Positions 24,042-37,302 are shown, counted from the stretch's first letter. The stretch: 64,000 bases of DNA from Tubiluchus corallicola (GCA_030141605.1 JAQGDQ010000063.1:248001-312000); one strand, 5' to 3'. Numbers and translations: made by a program. Notes: generated from the sequence alone by a model not told the origin.

Positions 24042-24959
24042 TATTCTTCACGAAATGCTCAAGGCTGTAGTTACTAAGGAAATAATATCCTAGTAAACAG
24101 TTCCACATATAAAAAGCCACACGAAAAAATGCTTTAAAATGCTTATGATCTGTTTTCAGGAATGTCCAAGAAAAAATATGAGCAGATGCAGAAAAACTCC
24201 GCGTAAACATCTGGAACCAAAGAAGAGACGTCCTTAAAGCACATGATTTCATCTATGTATCCTCCCTATCCAGTTAAGATTCTGGTCCTGCCACAATCAT
24301 TAACGTTAATAAGCTTTGCGTTTAGCGCTGGATGCTGATTTGAACTGACGTAGTTGGAATTCGCTTATCATATGTCAGGTCAGTTGGACCCATGCCGATA
24401 GGCTTTACCTGCCACGACTGGTTTTACTCTGTTTACCACAGATAACAGTATCGCTCACGCGTTGTGCAAACAACCATTACACGTTACTGACAAATTTCAC
24501 AGAATAAACAAGAAGCCATCTTATTGGCTAACCCACAAATGAGCAAACTAGTGCGTGTACTCAGGCAAGACCGTACCGTAAAGGAAAAATTTGGTTTATC
24601 ATAATACGTTTATCTACATAAATAAATCACGAAGTCATAATCTCGCCATGACACTTAATTACAATAAACGGTTGATGTAGGTGACCACTGTCTTAATTTT
24701 GATTTCTGTTCACTACTTCTTTGTGTGTGTTTCCTTTTGTAAAGGAGCTCAACCATCGTTCGTGATGCTGTCACATTTGGCATTTAGTCACATTCGCAGA
24801 AGATCGTGTCATAGCATTCGCAGCAGGTTATTACTGCACACTGGCAATGGTATTACAACTGCTGTTGTTAACTCATATAGACGTGTCAGCTCTTGTTTTT
24901 TTAAATGGAACGAAATATTATTGACATTTTTATTTATTATTTACATAATCATTTTTTTA

Positions 24960-25108
24960 AATTTATTTAGTTCTTAATTTGCTAACCAAGTATATTCATT
25001 TTAATATTGTATTTTTCATTTCATTGTATTTTGTTTCGTTTTAGTACTGTATTTTACATGGTCTTAGTTACCGGAATAAAATTAGCGTTTAATTGAATTG
25101 AATTGAAA
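24960..25108 (+). mobile_element. LINE 3' end with TTGAA tail
   Basis: T-rich 3' UTR-like sequence ends in ccggaataaaattagcgttt and then attgaattgaattgaaa. A short pentanucleotide tail of this kind is typical of LINE 3' ends. No coding part is readable upstream. Confidence 0.45.
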
Positions 25109-25199
25109 GGTAGCCAGGCAATTGGGAATTCCAAATGGCAATTTTGAGGTTTTAGAATGTTCACCTTTGGTAGTAGTAAAGTCGTGTCTATATCACGTT

Positions 25200-27800
25200 T
25201 TAATACGAGGATTAATTTGCTGGCAAGGAATAATATTGTAATACCACTGATAGTTCGTGTTGTTCAACATGTAGCTCCGCTCACATTAAAGGAATTACTA
25301 TCTCAGATTTATCTAATGAGTTACTGCATAGTTTTGGGAAAGAACTGGCAGATGATTATTGTACCGATGTCTCACTTCCAATTAATATTCATTTCATTCT
25401 TGGAAATGATTATTTTTTTACATTGTTGCAACCAGGAAAATATGAAGTTCGTCCTGGTTTATTTCTTTTCAAGTCACCACTTGGTTTCATTCTAGGAAGA
25501 GTTCTTCCCAACATCGATGGAATGAGGACACAACGTTATCATAAAACCAGTTTATTAAGCTTGGAACCTGGTTTATCTATTGATGGGTTGGTCACTTTCC
25601 ATGATGGTTTACCGGATAACAGGTTATACGTATCGTTAGCCAAATACGACAAAAGTCACACTGTTCATAATGACTGATCGCTTTTGGAGGCTTGATTTTA
25701 TCGGAATTTTAGAGTGTGCCACTGGTGATGGAGACATGGAAGTGAGTGTAACTTCGTTAACACGGTTCAGTACCGAAAAGACGGGCGCTACTACGTTTAC
25801 TGGCCATGGAGAAAGGAACCTGAGAATTTACCCGAATTTGCTGACAAGCTTTACTCATGTTATGCTGTAAAATATCATGATGTCTCATTTTTGACATTGA
25901 TGTCGTTTGTAAATATTAGTTTATCCGCTTTTGTGATGCATCAGCCGTAGCTTGTGCTTGTGTTATATGTCTTCGACAGGAACTTTATGATGGCACTACT
26001 CGTGCGGATTTCCTTTTCGCAAAGCCTCGTATAGCACAGAAGAGGACCACAATTCCCCATTTGGAGTTACTTGGTGTCTTGATTGAAGCAAGGGCTACCA
26101 GTTACGTTACCTACGTTAAAGATAAGTATTAGTATTAAGCTTGTCTTTACGGATAGCCAATGTGTTTTGTGCTGATTAAAACCAACCAACCCTCTTTCGA
26201 CGTTTGTGCAGAATCCTGTATCTGAAATCAAAGACTTTAATGAATTTACATTCAGTTACATTCCACCTGAATTAAATGTTGCTAATATTGCTACACAGCC
26301 AGCAACAGATGAGATAACTGATTTTTGCTTAAAAAGACCCAGTTTCTTACAAACACTTGTGGATAAATGGACTGTTGACGACTTACTTCTTGTTACGTTA
26401 GGACATTTAGTTGATATTCAATTTTAAGTAAACTCTAACGAATTTATCACACTTTAGCCAAGTTTTCTCTGTAATGGCACAGCTTTTGTTTCATTCTGTG
26501 ATACAGACAGTGCAAAGTTTCGAAAATTTTCTAGATTGGTACTGAGTACTGAGTACGTGAGTACGTGTTAAAAGCGTTAGACAGATTTCGCAGAAGGCCT
26601 ACTGACCAACAACTTACAGAAAATGAGCTGGAACGAGCCACTCAGCTATGGGTAAAACAGGTTCGGGGTGACACATTAACGTCTGAAGAACTGAGGAAAC
26701 GTCATGATCTCCGACTTACCCTTCACGTAGATGGACTCATCCGATGCCAGGAAACGCTGAGTAATTTATTCTATTAAACACCCAATTTTGTTGCTAAAGG
26801 AACATCCTTTTACAAAAAATTGTTTTACGATAATACATTGTCGAACAATTCACATTGACACAAACTTTAACTGCTCTACGTGAAACTTACTGAGTTCCTG
26901 CGAGACAATCATTAACCCGTAAAGTTACTAATGAGTGCCCAATTTATAAACGTCCTGTTAGACACCCATATCAAGTACCACAAGTGGAAAGTTTGCTGTC
27001 TTATGTATTACATCGCACTAAACCTTTCACTCATGTTGGTTTGGACTATTTAGGTCCTATCATCGTGAAACGTTACTGCAGCAAAACTATTGCGTTAGTC
27101 AAACATTGGATAGCATTGTTTACTTGTTTGGTAACACGCGCAGTACACCTAGAATTAGTAGAAAGTTTGTACGCAGAAAACTTTCAAATGTGTGTTGCGT
27201 CGATTTTTTGCCAAGAGGGTTTTTCCTAAAATAATCGTCTATGACAGTTTCCCTTCTTATAAATTCGTTCAAAGAACAATGTCCACCCTGTTGCAGTAAG
27301 TTTGAAATAATAAAGTAGAATGGAAATTCATTACGGAACTGCCACCCTGGTCTGGGGGTTGTTACGAATGCTTAAATTCCATATTAAAGCGATCACTGAA
27401 AAAATCTCTTGCTTCTCACCCTTTATCACCGACGCAATTGGCGACTTTTATAAATGAAGTTAAACAAATTATGAATAATCGTCCCATTATGTACGTGTAT
27501 TCAGATGTTGACTCTACAGATTCATTAACTTCGCTACATTTTTACATCACCAGCGGCTGCCATCTATGCCGGAGCTTGACTTCACCGTGGATGATTTCAC
27601 TACTGACAAACATGTCACTTCGTCGCTGGAGTTCTGGAAGAAGGGTCAAGCAATTCTATAAGCAGGTTTTTGGGACCTTTGGTCAACCGTATTTCTGCAG
27701 CTTTTGCGAAAGCGCCGTACCGCTGAGTTGAAGCAATCTAGGAAAAGCCACCTCAACGAAGAGCTGCAGCTACCGCACATCGATTGTCAAGACTATCGCT
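25200..27800 (+). mobile_element. Broken BEL/Pao LTR retrotransposon pol
   Basis: Blocks in order on the plus strand: the end of the aspartic protease (ILGNDYFFTLL and GLFLFKSPLGFILGRVLP, to 25510); the pre-RT block (DRFWRLDFIGI at 25674, RKDGRYYVYWPW near 25780); an RNase H block (FLFAKPRIAQKRTTIPHLEL near 26010, FTDSQCVL near 26145, YIPPELNVANIAT at about 26250); a linker (26565-26777); an integrase zinc region and core (CPIYKRPVRHPYQVP near 26940, THVGLDYLGPI, LVTRAVHLELVES, PWSGGCYECLNS with the catalytic Glu near 27360); and the C-terminus (NNRPIMYVYSD at 27475). The RT palm with its catalytic motif is gone. Many frameshifts and stops; not functional. I found no LTRs. Confidence 0.88.
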
Positions 27801-29588
27801 GAGACGACTCTCCCTTGATAACGCGAACGGCGATGACATGAATTCTTGTAACGTTTCGTCTCCGCCGTACCCGTTGCGATTATTCTTTATCATACTGGAT
27901 TGTACGTTATAATGGACCATGGTCGATGAGATGGTTTTTATTTAGCATCCACTGATGATGATCATGTTCCTGATTATTTTGTGAAATATTGTATTTTGTC
28001 TTGCTTTACAAGTTTTGTAAATTTATCGTTTTGCACTTCAAGTTAGTAGGCACATTTAACCTTTTGCCCAACACTTGTTGTAATTAAGTTATCATGAAAT
28101 CTCGTTAGTATTACGATCCTTTTCGTATAATATCATTTTTATTATCTTTAATCTTTTAACTCTGAGTAATTATCGTTAATAGATGCAACAATTAGTTAAC
28201 TTAGGCCCGGTCTAATTAATGAGTTGCTTCCTTTATTCTTGCTCGAGTGTCGAAAACTACGCCAGTATGGCAACCGGGGTTAGGGTATTAGGCAATGGTA
28301 TGGTGAACAATGTCCTCCGTGAAGTGGCCAACTGATACCGGACATCAGTCAGTTCGAGCCAAAGCACCGATCAGAAAGTTGCAGAGTAGATACTTGAAAT
28401 AGGGTCTAAGACCATGGTTAAAACCAAAATGATAAGTGGTAAACTATCATTTATCATTATCATTTATATATATATCATTTCCATTTGATTATTGCATCAT
28501 AGTAATTAGTCACAAGCACCGTGTACACTGGTCAGTTAAACAGAAGCGCAATAATGGGCAGTTTTTGACACGAGTGAACCACTCTAGACCAGGAACAATA
28601 AAGCGGTAAACAACGGTCATGCTCGTGGATTAGCTTCTGAATTCATTCAGTCTTGTTTATGTGCAACAATGCGTGGAAAGTGTACATTATTGATAGTAGG
28701 TATGAATGGCATATGATGGGGAGGGCGAGGGGCATGTCAGATTGATGAATGAGAGATGAAAGACATTGAGATATGGCATCAGTTTTTTTAACACTAAAAT
28801 CGACAAAACTAATTTCTGTATTAGTTAAACGTCGTTTGAAATACTGATTGATTAAACACGAAATTACGTTCTTGCAAAAAACAAGTCAAATATATATGAC
28901 CAGACGTCAAATGACAAAAAATTATGTCCAAATTTTTCCAGTGATATTGGTTAACTGTATTTTTTACCGTGGTCCGACTTATAGGAAACTTCCCGATACA
29001 AAAAAAGATTTTTGGAGAAGTTCTTCCTATTTTTTCTTAACGCACTGCTCAGTGCTGAAAGGAAACTTTTAGGAAAGCTTATTCCACATCAACGCGTCAT
29101 TTTTTTGATTTTCCATACAGTTTCCTAATTTAAAATCAAAAGTGCATTTTGTCCATTTTTATCGTCAGCAAATCCTGCAACACGTAGATCAGCGTTACAA
29201 AAAAGGCTTATAAATGTTTTGCAAATTGCTTAATTTTTGTGGCATAAGGAAATATTCAGATTTTCCGTCAATAACTGATCAGTAGATGTAAGCACGGATT
29301 TCTTAATGCAAATGATTTAATCACGTGACACCAGGAGAAACGGGCGAATATTTGGCTTCGTGCAACAACACGGCAATCAGTTGAAAAGTATCGCAAACGT
29401 TGGATGCTCCTTTGCGCATGATTGATATACATCCACTAGTGTTTTACGTTTTAGTGATCGTTTTCCTATCCTGCAAAATGGATATCAACTTTTATCAAAG
29501 CAACGCGTGTGCCATATTATATTTCGTGTGTTAGATAAGTTTAAGAAAAGTTGTTATTACAAAAATACAATTAGTTGATTAGTTAGAA
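27801..29588. other. No supported gene
   Basis: This includes a possible SINE-like segment at about 28240-28480 (gtatggcaaccggggttagg followed by a tcatttatcattatcattta tail). Nothing else is recognisable. The part next to 29589 would be 5' UTR or promoter if the candidate Dscam first exon is real. Confidence 0.35.
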
Positions 29589-29637
29589 ATGTGTAAGTCG
29601 GTAGTATTGGAACTCAGTTCACTGTGTGCACTTTTTG
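29589..29637 (+). CDS. Candidate Dscam first coding exon (signal peptide)
   Basis: An ATG with A at position -3 and an in-frame TAG six bases upstream opens MCKSVVLELSSLCALF and ends one base into a codon at a textbook donor, gtaagtat. The next known exon (48808) needs exactly this phase and supplies GA, so the join reads LSSLCALFGTILVRVQSDN, a plausible signal peptide running into the Ig1 domain. The intron would be 19.2 kb. Against it: the exon is short, the hydrophobic core has a glutamate, and no transcript evidence is available. Other first exons could exist in 29.6-48.8 kb or upstream. Confidence 0.35.
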
Positions 29638-30689
29638 GTAAGTATAAAGTTTGCCTTTCTGCATCATCAGCTGTAATAACAGATACTTTATAACATATTA
29701 ATTATTTCTTCGCTTATAAATTAATCACCACAAGTACTTTAGTAATGTCTTGTTTATAAAGTTTCGTTTTTTCGCGATTTCTGCAAAATACGAATGTCTG
29801 TAATAATCATCAAAATTAATCTGTGCTGAATAACCGTGAGTGTATAGTCGTGCATGTTAATTTAATTTAAGTTAATGAGAAGAAATATAGGCCGTGTCGC
29901 TTATAAGGAAGTTATACCATAACTAACACGAAAGTGCAACTTTACATTAAACATGTGCGCTATCAGTAGCGTTCACAAAGAATTTTAGCCTTTAGCCAAC
30001 GCGGTAAATACAAAAAAATATAAACAGCTTTAAAAGTGGTTTCAAAACGGTTTGAGTGTTCACGGGGGAACCAAAACGTTTGTAGGATATATCGTAGTAG
30101 TATTTCATGTATGTATGATGTAGTGGTTCTTTTACTAAATCGTTTTGCCGTGTGACAAGGGTATATATATTTTGGTACAAAAGTATCAGTTACGTGCTCT
30201 GTTTTACATTGTTGGCTTAACAGGTTTCTTTCTCTTGGCTCATATAAAGTTTATTCATAAATTTATTTAGGCCCAATAAGATTCCAACTTAACCAGTGGT
30301 ATAAATAAATAAATAATAAATAAACACGTTTTCAGTGTGAAGAAAGCAGTACGTACCCAGAGATACATTTACCTGCACGTTAAACTAAATTAAAGGGTTT
30401 GGTTCAATGGGCTAGCGTTGCACAGACAGATACAATAGTAAAAGTGAAAAAGTCAACTTTAATAGACATTTCGTATCCAGAACCTCTTGATCTTTCCGTC
30501 CGTCTTTTCAATTCTTTTTTATAACGATTTTGATATTTCCTGGCGCTTTCTTCTTTCTTGTAAGCGAGGCAATAATATTTAATTTACCGAAATACTAGAA
30601 TTAGTTTACCAATATAACGGCAACTTACAATTACTGTGATTACCACATTTTATAACAATCAAGTATTTTATTGTAAAGAAAAGAGAAAA

Positions 30690-31060
30690 CCATGTAGAAG
30701 AGAAAAAAAGAGAAAAAATGGTAGAAAAGAAAAAGATAAATATAGAATGAAAGAAAGAAGGGGAGGGAAGAAAGACGGAATGAATAGAAGAAAAGGAAGG
30801 AAAGATGGGAGAAAGGATGAGAAAAAGAGGGAAGGAAACTGAAGGAAGGGAGAAAGATAAAAGCAAAAGCGAACGGCAAATGAACAGATAAAAGGAGAAA
30901 AAGATTGAAGAAAGACGAAAAGAAGAAAGAAAAAGAAAAATGAAGAGAGAAAAAACAATGCTGTAGGTAGAAGAAACTTCACAAAAAAACGAAAGAAGTG
31001 AACGAAGGAATTAGAATGAAAAGGGGAGGAAAGAAAACAGAAAGAAACAGTAAAAGAAGC
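30690..31060. repeat. GA-rich purine tract
   Basis: About 370 bases of almost pure A and G on the plus strand with gaaaga- and ggaag-type motifs. It generates Lys/Arg/Glu and Ser/Phe artefact frames on both strands. Confidence 0.8.
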
Positions 31061-31604
31061 TCAACTACGTGATACAGAAAACAAAACTGCAATGTTCGCT
31101 GTGTAAGTTTTTCTTTGGGGCTTCACTTGTATTCTCTCGCCATCTAATTTGCAGTCATACTAATGCGTAGCGAGACTGGTCAGGCACAAACCAGGCAGGT
31201 ATCAGTTGCGGTAATTGTATACCTGTGCGCTCACATGTGCGCTCAATAGAATGAAAACACAAAATTCTCGCTTATTGCGCTAATTTGGCGATGAGAGATC
31301 CATAAACATGGCTAATAGTAGCTTGTTTGTGAAAGTCTAATAATAAAATAAATTAAACTAGCGTGACTGCGTTGTTTGTTTCATAATTACCAAAATTTAT
31401 TGCAATTTAGAAGAGTGTTTTGCATCAAATATGTATTTGCTTCTTTTGTAAAACAATTATGTGTTGCCATTTTACCAAATTCCATCGAATCTCTGATAAA
31501 GACTAGTCTGGCATCCAGCGAGGTGCAGACTGAACTGAACGAACATAAACTCTTAATTTTCCTCGTGATTACTTGGGTAACAGACATTTAAACTGTGTCA
31601 CCTA

Positions 31605-31745
31605 GCCCGACCAGCATGGACACTTGGGCAGTGAACACTTGGACAGTAGGACATTTGGACTGTAAACGCGCGGGCAGTGAACGGTTGAACAGTGGATGCT
31701 TTTGCAGTGGTACGGTTGCAGTTGGGCAGTGGATATTTTAAGCAG
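31605..31745. repeat. Degenerate minisatellite, left arm of a large inverted repeat
   Basis: Units of about 17-18 bases resembling ggacacttgggcagtgaac are repeated about eight times with variation. The same word family occurs in opposite orientation at 32430-32530, on the other side of the tetranucleotide tract. Confidence 0.65.
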
Positions 31746-31800
31746 CATAAGTGGCAAAACATTTTTACAGGCTACAGTTGCTACACAATCAGTTCCACTT

Positions 31801-32176
<376 letters not shown>

Positions 32177-32429
32177 ATGCCTCATTAACTACTATAATTT
32201 TATAATTACTGTATCATTGGATAACTGTAAAAATGAATAAGTGTGGATGCCTAGTGTGGAAAAAACAAACTCATTTAATTATTCAAGAACTCACTTACTT
32301 AGCTTACTTACTTACAATAAAGTAGAGAACATAGAGTACAATAAAGGTATGTAGGTACATAAGTACATACGCTTGTGTTTCTGCAAAAATGTTCTGTAGC
32401 ATTTGTACTGTTATGTATTCACTCTCCAC

Positions 32430-32530
32430 GTATCATTCCCCAACTGTTCACTGCCCATTTATCGTACTGCTCAAAGGTCCACTCTCTGTGCGTCGCTGCC
32501 CAAATATCCAGTGTCCAAGCCGCAAGCATC
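32430..32530. repeat. Degenerate minisatellite, right arm in inverted orientation
   Basis: It reads cccaactgttcactgcccat and later cagtgtccaagccgc. The reverse complement matches the ggacac-ttgg-gcagtg units at 31605-31745. Confidence 0.6.
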
Positions 32531-32544
32531 CCCAATCGTCACCA

Positions 32545-32765
32545 GACGGTTTAGTCTAGTGGTACGCATCCGCTCTCCGTTTGGGAGGTCGTGAGTTCGA
32601 TACCGCGGCCGGGTAATGCAAAATACTTTAAAAATGGTACCAGCTGTTGCCCTGTTTGGCGCGTGGGGTAAAAGTCGGGTAACAATAGTCTCTGTTATGT
32701 AGTGTAGATTTGTTATTTACAGTCGGCGGAAAAAGCTTATATTAATTGGTAGTCCAAAGCCGACT
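32545..32765 (+). mobile_element. tRNA-derived SINE
   Basis: The head reads gacggtttagtctagtggta (A box) with a gagttcgatacc B box about 30 bases on. An unrelated body of about 150 bases follows and ends in agtccaaagccgactttaat. The tail is a TTA/TTG trinucleotide run (32766-32896). Acceptor-stem pairing is lost, so this is a SINE, not a tRNA gene. Confidence 0.72.
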
Positions 32766-32791
32766 TTAATGTTATCATTATTATTATTATT

Positions 32792-32846
<55 letters not shown>

Positions 32847-32896
32847 TTGTTGTTACTGCTGCTGTTGCTGTTGTTGTTAATAATAATAATAATAAT
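32766..32896. repeat. (TTA)n (TTG)n (TAA)n compound microsatellite
   Basis: Trinucleotide runs att, gtt with a few gct, then aat, directly after the SINE body. They probably grew from its tail. Confidence 0.92.
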
Positions 32897-32989
32897 ACAG
32901 CTCTATTGTCCACCGCCCAAGTCCACTCCCCTAGTGACCTAGAACTCTTCGGCAGTTTATCTACTAATAGTTAACCGAAAAAAACTTTG

Positions 32990-35390
32990 GTGACAATCGA
33001 ACTTAAAATTCACTTTTGTGCTACTTTATGTAGGAATAGAGCAATTTATAGCTATAGTTTCCCAGGCAACCTTTGTTCTCTTCCAGGTACCACTGCTTGT
33101 CTTAGTACTTCAGTTGATGATTCTAATGTCGATTTTCGCAGTTACTTTGATTATTGTCCTTACTTAACTTATTTTTTACCTATTTCACACTACTTGTTTA
33201 TGTTTACATCCGATTTCCTTCTATAAATTAATACAAAATATTCTTGAGCTGACAATGCAAATCGAGTCCGCTATTTAATGCACAAACAACACAATAGTTT
33301 ACTGGCCGTGCAAAAAGACTGCAAACACTTGTATGTATTAGCTACAGATTCGAGCTTATGCTTTGCCTATTCTTTTAATATGTCATTAAAGCGAAACTTG
33401 CCAATAACTGAGTGTTAAATAACACAGCCATGTGATACTGTAATTGCATTGACGAATGTGGGACAATGTGCAAAATCCAGTGTACAATGTTCTTTGAACG
33501 GTTGGTTTACGTTGACAACTTGACAGCTTCCGTGAGCTCACAGTTTTTTTTCACTTTGTGTCGTTCAGCGAAAACGACAGACGTAAATTAGAGCGTTCAC
33601 ATAATCTTTACATTAGAGAATCCTGGTTAAACACAATTAGTGTTCATAGAGCACTATGATACACCTGCCCGCGTTTTACAAACAAAGCTAGTGGTACAAA
33701 AGCTTAAAAACTGTGCAAAGCTGCTTGGCTAAAGCCACTATACAAAGTCACTGAACAAAATCTGTCGTAGCAGAAAGCACCACAAATTTCTCCCATGCAG
33801 TGAAAAACGTTTATCGTTATAAAAACCAAAATTTTACGTAATAATTTAAGGAAAAATACAATAGTTGATTTGGTTTTTCGCTCGTTCATAAGCCAGTTTA
33901 TTTCTTATCAATATAAGAAAACTCTTTTCTGTTTGTAAATCTTATTTCGCTTAATTTCGGTTGCATCCTAACATCATAAATTCGTGAATTCACAAACCGG
34001 CGCCACCAAAGAGAAATAATTCTCCCCTAAAAACCGGAGCAAAATTGTTTATCCGAATAAGCGCATTTAAACAAAAAGCTTTATTTTAATCATAAGCCAT
34101 ATTTTAGAATTTTACAAAAAAGTATATAGGCACGCCTTGGGATAGCAATTGCTGGACTGGGAGAGTAATAGACAAGTGAACAACAATCGGCCTTTGGACA
34201 GTTTCGCACCGTTAGATCGAGGACCAGATAAACGAGGGATAAAATAACTTTGAAAAACTTTGCTGAATCAAAATTAATGTTAACCAGCGTATCAAGGAAC
34301 TAGGCAACGTGACCAATGGTCCACAATGTACAAAGACTGCAATGCTTCAACTTTTTTAAATTAAATTTTGAAAAACTGCGAGTATGTCTGTTATAATGGA
34401 ATTCAAACCGAACAACCAACGAACGTTAAGTAAGCTGCTATAATTTTCCATGTCCAGACAGAATGCCATGCTTTTCCTTCTTAATTACCAAGAACTGCGT
34501 GCCTTCAGTGAACCTAATTGTTTGACATATGGCGTAGAAGCAATAAAAGGGTCACGTCACCTAATGAGTCATGTTATGTGGTTCATTAATGCGTGGTCAC
34601 GCGTGTCACATGATGTAGGGTCATGAGTGGCACCCTGGAGAATACTTGACGTGCCTGCATCTTAGCAGGAAGTAATGCAATTAATAAAAATTGCATAGTC
34701 TTTAAGTCTGCAAGCTGTATGGTCAAAAACATCGATCTGAGATTTTAGAATCTTTTTGTCACAAGATTTTAAAACGGCCATTCGTTTATGTACATTCAAA
34801 AGTTATAAAAATTAGTATAATAGAGAAAATTTTGGGTTACTGACATTTGAAAACGGCCATTTTGCCAGGGACATTCGGGCACAAATAAAATTCAATCTTG
34901 TATCCAATTTTTTATTTTTGTTTGTTAAATTTTTAATGACTAATAACAATTTCCTAACTCATAATATTTTTTTAAGAATCATCACTTTACTACAGCAGCA
35001 TTTAACTAGTGTTTAAAAAGAAACACCAAAAAGTACTTATTTTAAAAGGAATGACATAGAATGCGTTGTGTAGTTGTTTACATTAGTTTTCGTAATTGCA
35101 AGCATTTTGCTGTATCTTTTGCGAAGTACGTAATAATATTATGCATTCAGAATATATGTGTTTTTCACACACTACATTAGTTATAGCTGTTTTAATCCAG
35201 GAAAATACTCAGGAACATAATTATCTATTTTCGTAACAAAAACCTGGCTTGTTTTAAAAGTTACATGACACGCTAATCACTAATCAGGCAATTAACAAGG
35301 TTACCGTAAAAGTTCAATTTACTAGGCAGGTGAGGCAGCATAACATAATTTGGTAAATAACTTATTCTAGCGTGATCGAGTCAGCCGACT
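32990..35390. other. No supported gene
   Basis: AT-rich intergenic or Dscam intron sequence. Short frames have no recognisable content. Confidence 0.4.
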
Positions 35391-35394
35391 GAAT

Positions 35395-35530
35395 GTGCGT
35401 CGGCGCTAGCGTCCAAATGTCTCGTATCCAAGTGAGCCAGCATCCAGTATTTGGCGCCCAAACGGTTACGCCCAATTTTCTCGCGCCCAAATGGCCTGTC
35501 CCCGAAAATTTTTGCCTCACTTGTGAAGTT
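35395..35530. repeat. Degenerate gtccaaatgtc-type minisatellite
   Basis: About eight irregular 15-18-base units: gcgtccaaatgtctcg, gtatccaagtgagcc, gcatccagtatttgg, gcgcccaaacggttac, gcgcccaaatggcc. It is GC-richer than its surroundings. It resembles the arrays at 31605, 32430 and 60555. Confidence 0.6.
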
Positions 35531-36104
35531 AGGGCACCTGAGAAAGTTGTCTGCGTTACTGCTTGATACTATTTGATGAGATACGTCACCAAATAACGAT
35601 GACGACGGTTTAGTTTTTATTTTGATCTTTTCATTTTCATGCACTAATTGTCCGCCTTCTTCCTTCAGTAATCGTTAAACATTCAGAGAGTGGGTCTAGA
35701 TTACTTTTAGAGCAGCTCTAACAAATGTTCAACAATTTTCTTGCAACTCTTCTATATCTTTCTTGATTCTAATTTTTTAAATTTAACTTCCTTGTGTTTT
35801 TTACACTCCAACGATTTTTAAAAGTCCTATTTACATGTATGAATCCACTGCAATATGTGCAACGTTTGTCATTCTAATTTCATCATCTACCATGTTATTA
35901 TAAATGATCGTAGACATCTAAAACCCGGATGTGTTTTTGTAATATTTCATATTTTTATTCTTGTTTAACAAAAGATAAATAAATAAGATATCTGTGAAAA
36001 AATATCTCAGGGAAAAAATATTTATATTTTTAACAGATTAGATAAGGACAACAATTTGTATAAATTATTCATTTATTTTCCACTTGTGTAATGCACTGAA
36101 TCAG

Positions 36105-36130
36105 TCACGTGATCCTGGATGATCACGTGA
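36105..36130. repeat. Perfect palindrome with CACGTG in each arm
   Basis: Arms tcacgtgatc and gatcacgtga are 10-base perfect inverted repeats separated by ctggat. Each arm contains CACGTG, the E-box consensus for bHLH factors. Whether it is bound is unknown. Confidence 0.7.
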
Positions 36131-36490
36131 TTCATTAAGCGAGATGTCAAGACCATAGTTACTGATATTAACAAGAAGGATAATTAGATAGTAAAGAATA
36201 GCTCAATAGCACAGAAATAATCAAGTGCCATAAGCGTATTAATTTTTACTGAGCGCAGTAGAAGTGCATATAACTTGCATTTTGTATTAAACGCCAAGTT
36301 GTAGTTTTCTTTCTATAAACATTTCTTTTTGTAAACATATAAACTTTAAAAACGTCTTAAGTGTTAACCAGTTTTATAAATGTTACTTAAATTGCCACAA
36401 GGTCATTTGTGATTACGAAATTTTATTAAAACTTATTATTAATTTTTTTTACAGTAAGTGACACTCTTCCCCAATTTCTTGGTACTTCAC

Positions 36491-36592
36491 AACAGCTAAT
36501 TCAATTGCAAATTCCATTGAGATAAGAACCATTACAAAAACAGGGGAACCTAAGGACATTAAATTGCCTTGACAGACGAGCACTAACTCTTA
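36491..36592. repeat. Segmental duplication, copy 1
   Basis: About 100 bases, including gagataagaaccattacaaa and cctaaggacattaaattgcc, match 37330-37432 in the same orientation with few differences. Confidence 0.85.
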
Positions 36593-37280
36593 CTTCTTTC
36601 GTCACATTATAATTTGTGAAAATGTGAAAAACGTTAGCTTAGTGAGTCCCGGTATTTAGCAACGCCCCAGGCACTGTGTGTGGACACGTTCTCAGCAGGC
36701 AATCTGCTGAACCTTTAGTTTTTTGTTTTCTGTAGGTCATCTACTAATATTTACTTCTTCTCGCTCTGATGATTAAAAATTGAAAAATTAACATTTGAAA
36801 CTTCAGCTTCTTGTCTCTACAAGAAAGATTTCTCATTGCATTTGGTCTGGCATAGATCATTTGTGCCCCAGTAGATAACTTGCTTCCATTAAACATTCAT
36901 GCGAAACCAAGTTTACCACCATCACTTAATCCTTAGATAATAATACACGGGAGATCTGAGCAGTAAAGTCTTTCTTACGGGTGACTCATTCTCTTGGTTA
37001 TGACTGTTATTCTAACTTCAGGGATTATCTGTCCTCTAGTAATATTGGTAGGATTTCATTCAGCCTTTTGTGACTGATTCCTACAGTTGTCTTGAAGTTA
37101 CCTTGTTGTTCATGATTCGAAATATGAATAAAAATTTTATTTTTTTACGATTTGGCTCACTGCAGAGTGCAAAATTAGCGAAAACCATTCTTTTTTTCTC
37201 AAGACTGCTGTTCAAAAGTCGTTTCTGTAATTTACGACTTCACACTATACGGTCCGGTCGAAAGCTATAATACTAGAAAA

Positions 37281-37302
37281 CAACAACAACAGCAGCAATA
37301 GC

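Larger units (their letters stand above)
35540..37280. other. No supported gene
   Basis: AT-rich. It contains the palindrome at 36105-36130 and the first copy of a duplicated segment at 36491-36592. Confidence 0.4.

Noticed and set aside
32545-32615. Functional tRNA gene
   Set aside because: A and B boxes are present but the acceptor and T stems do not pair, and a SINE body and tail follow. The same reasoning applies to 58215-58290.
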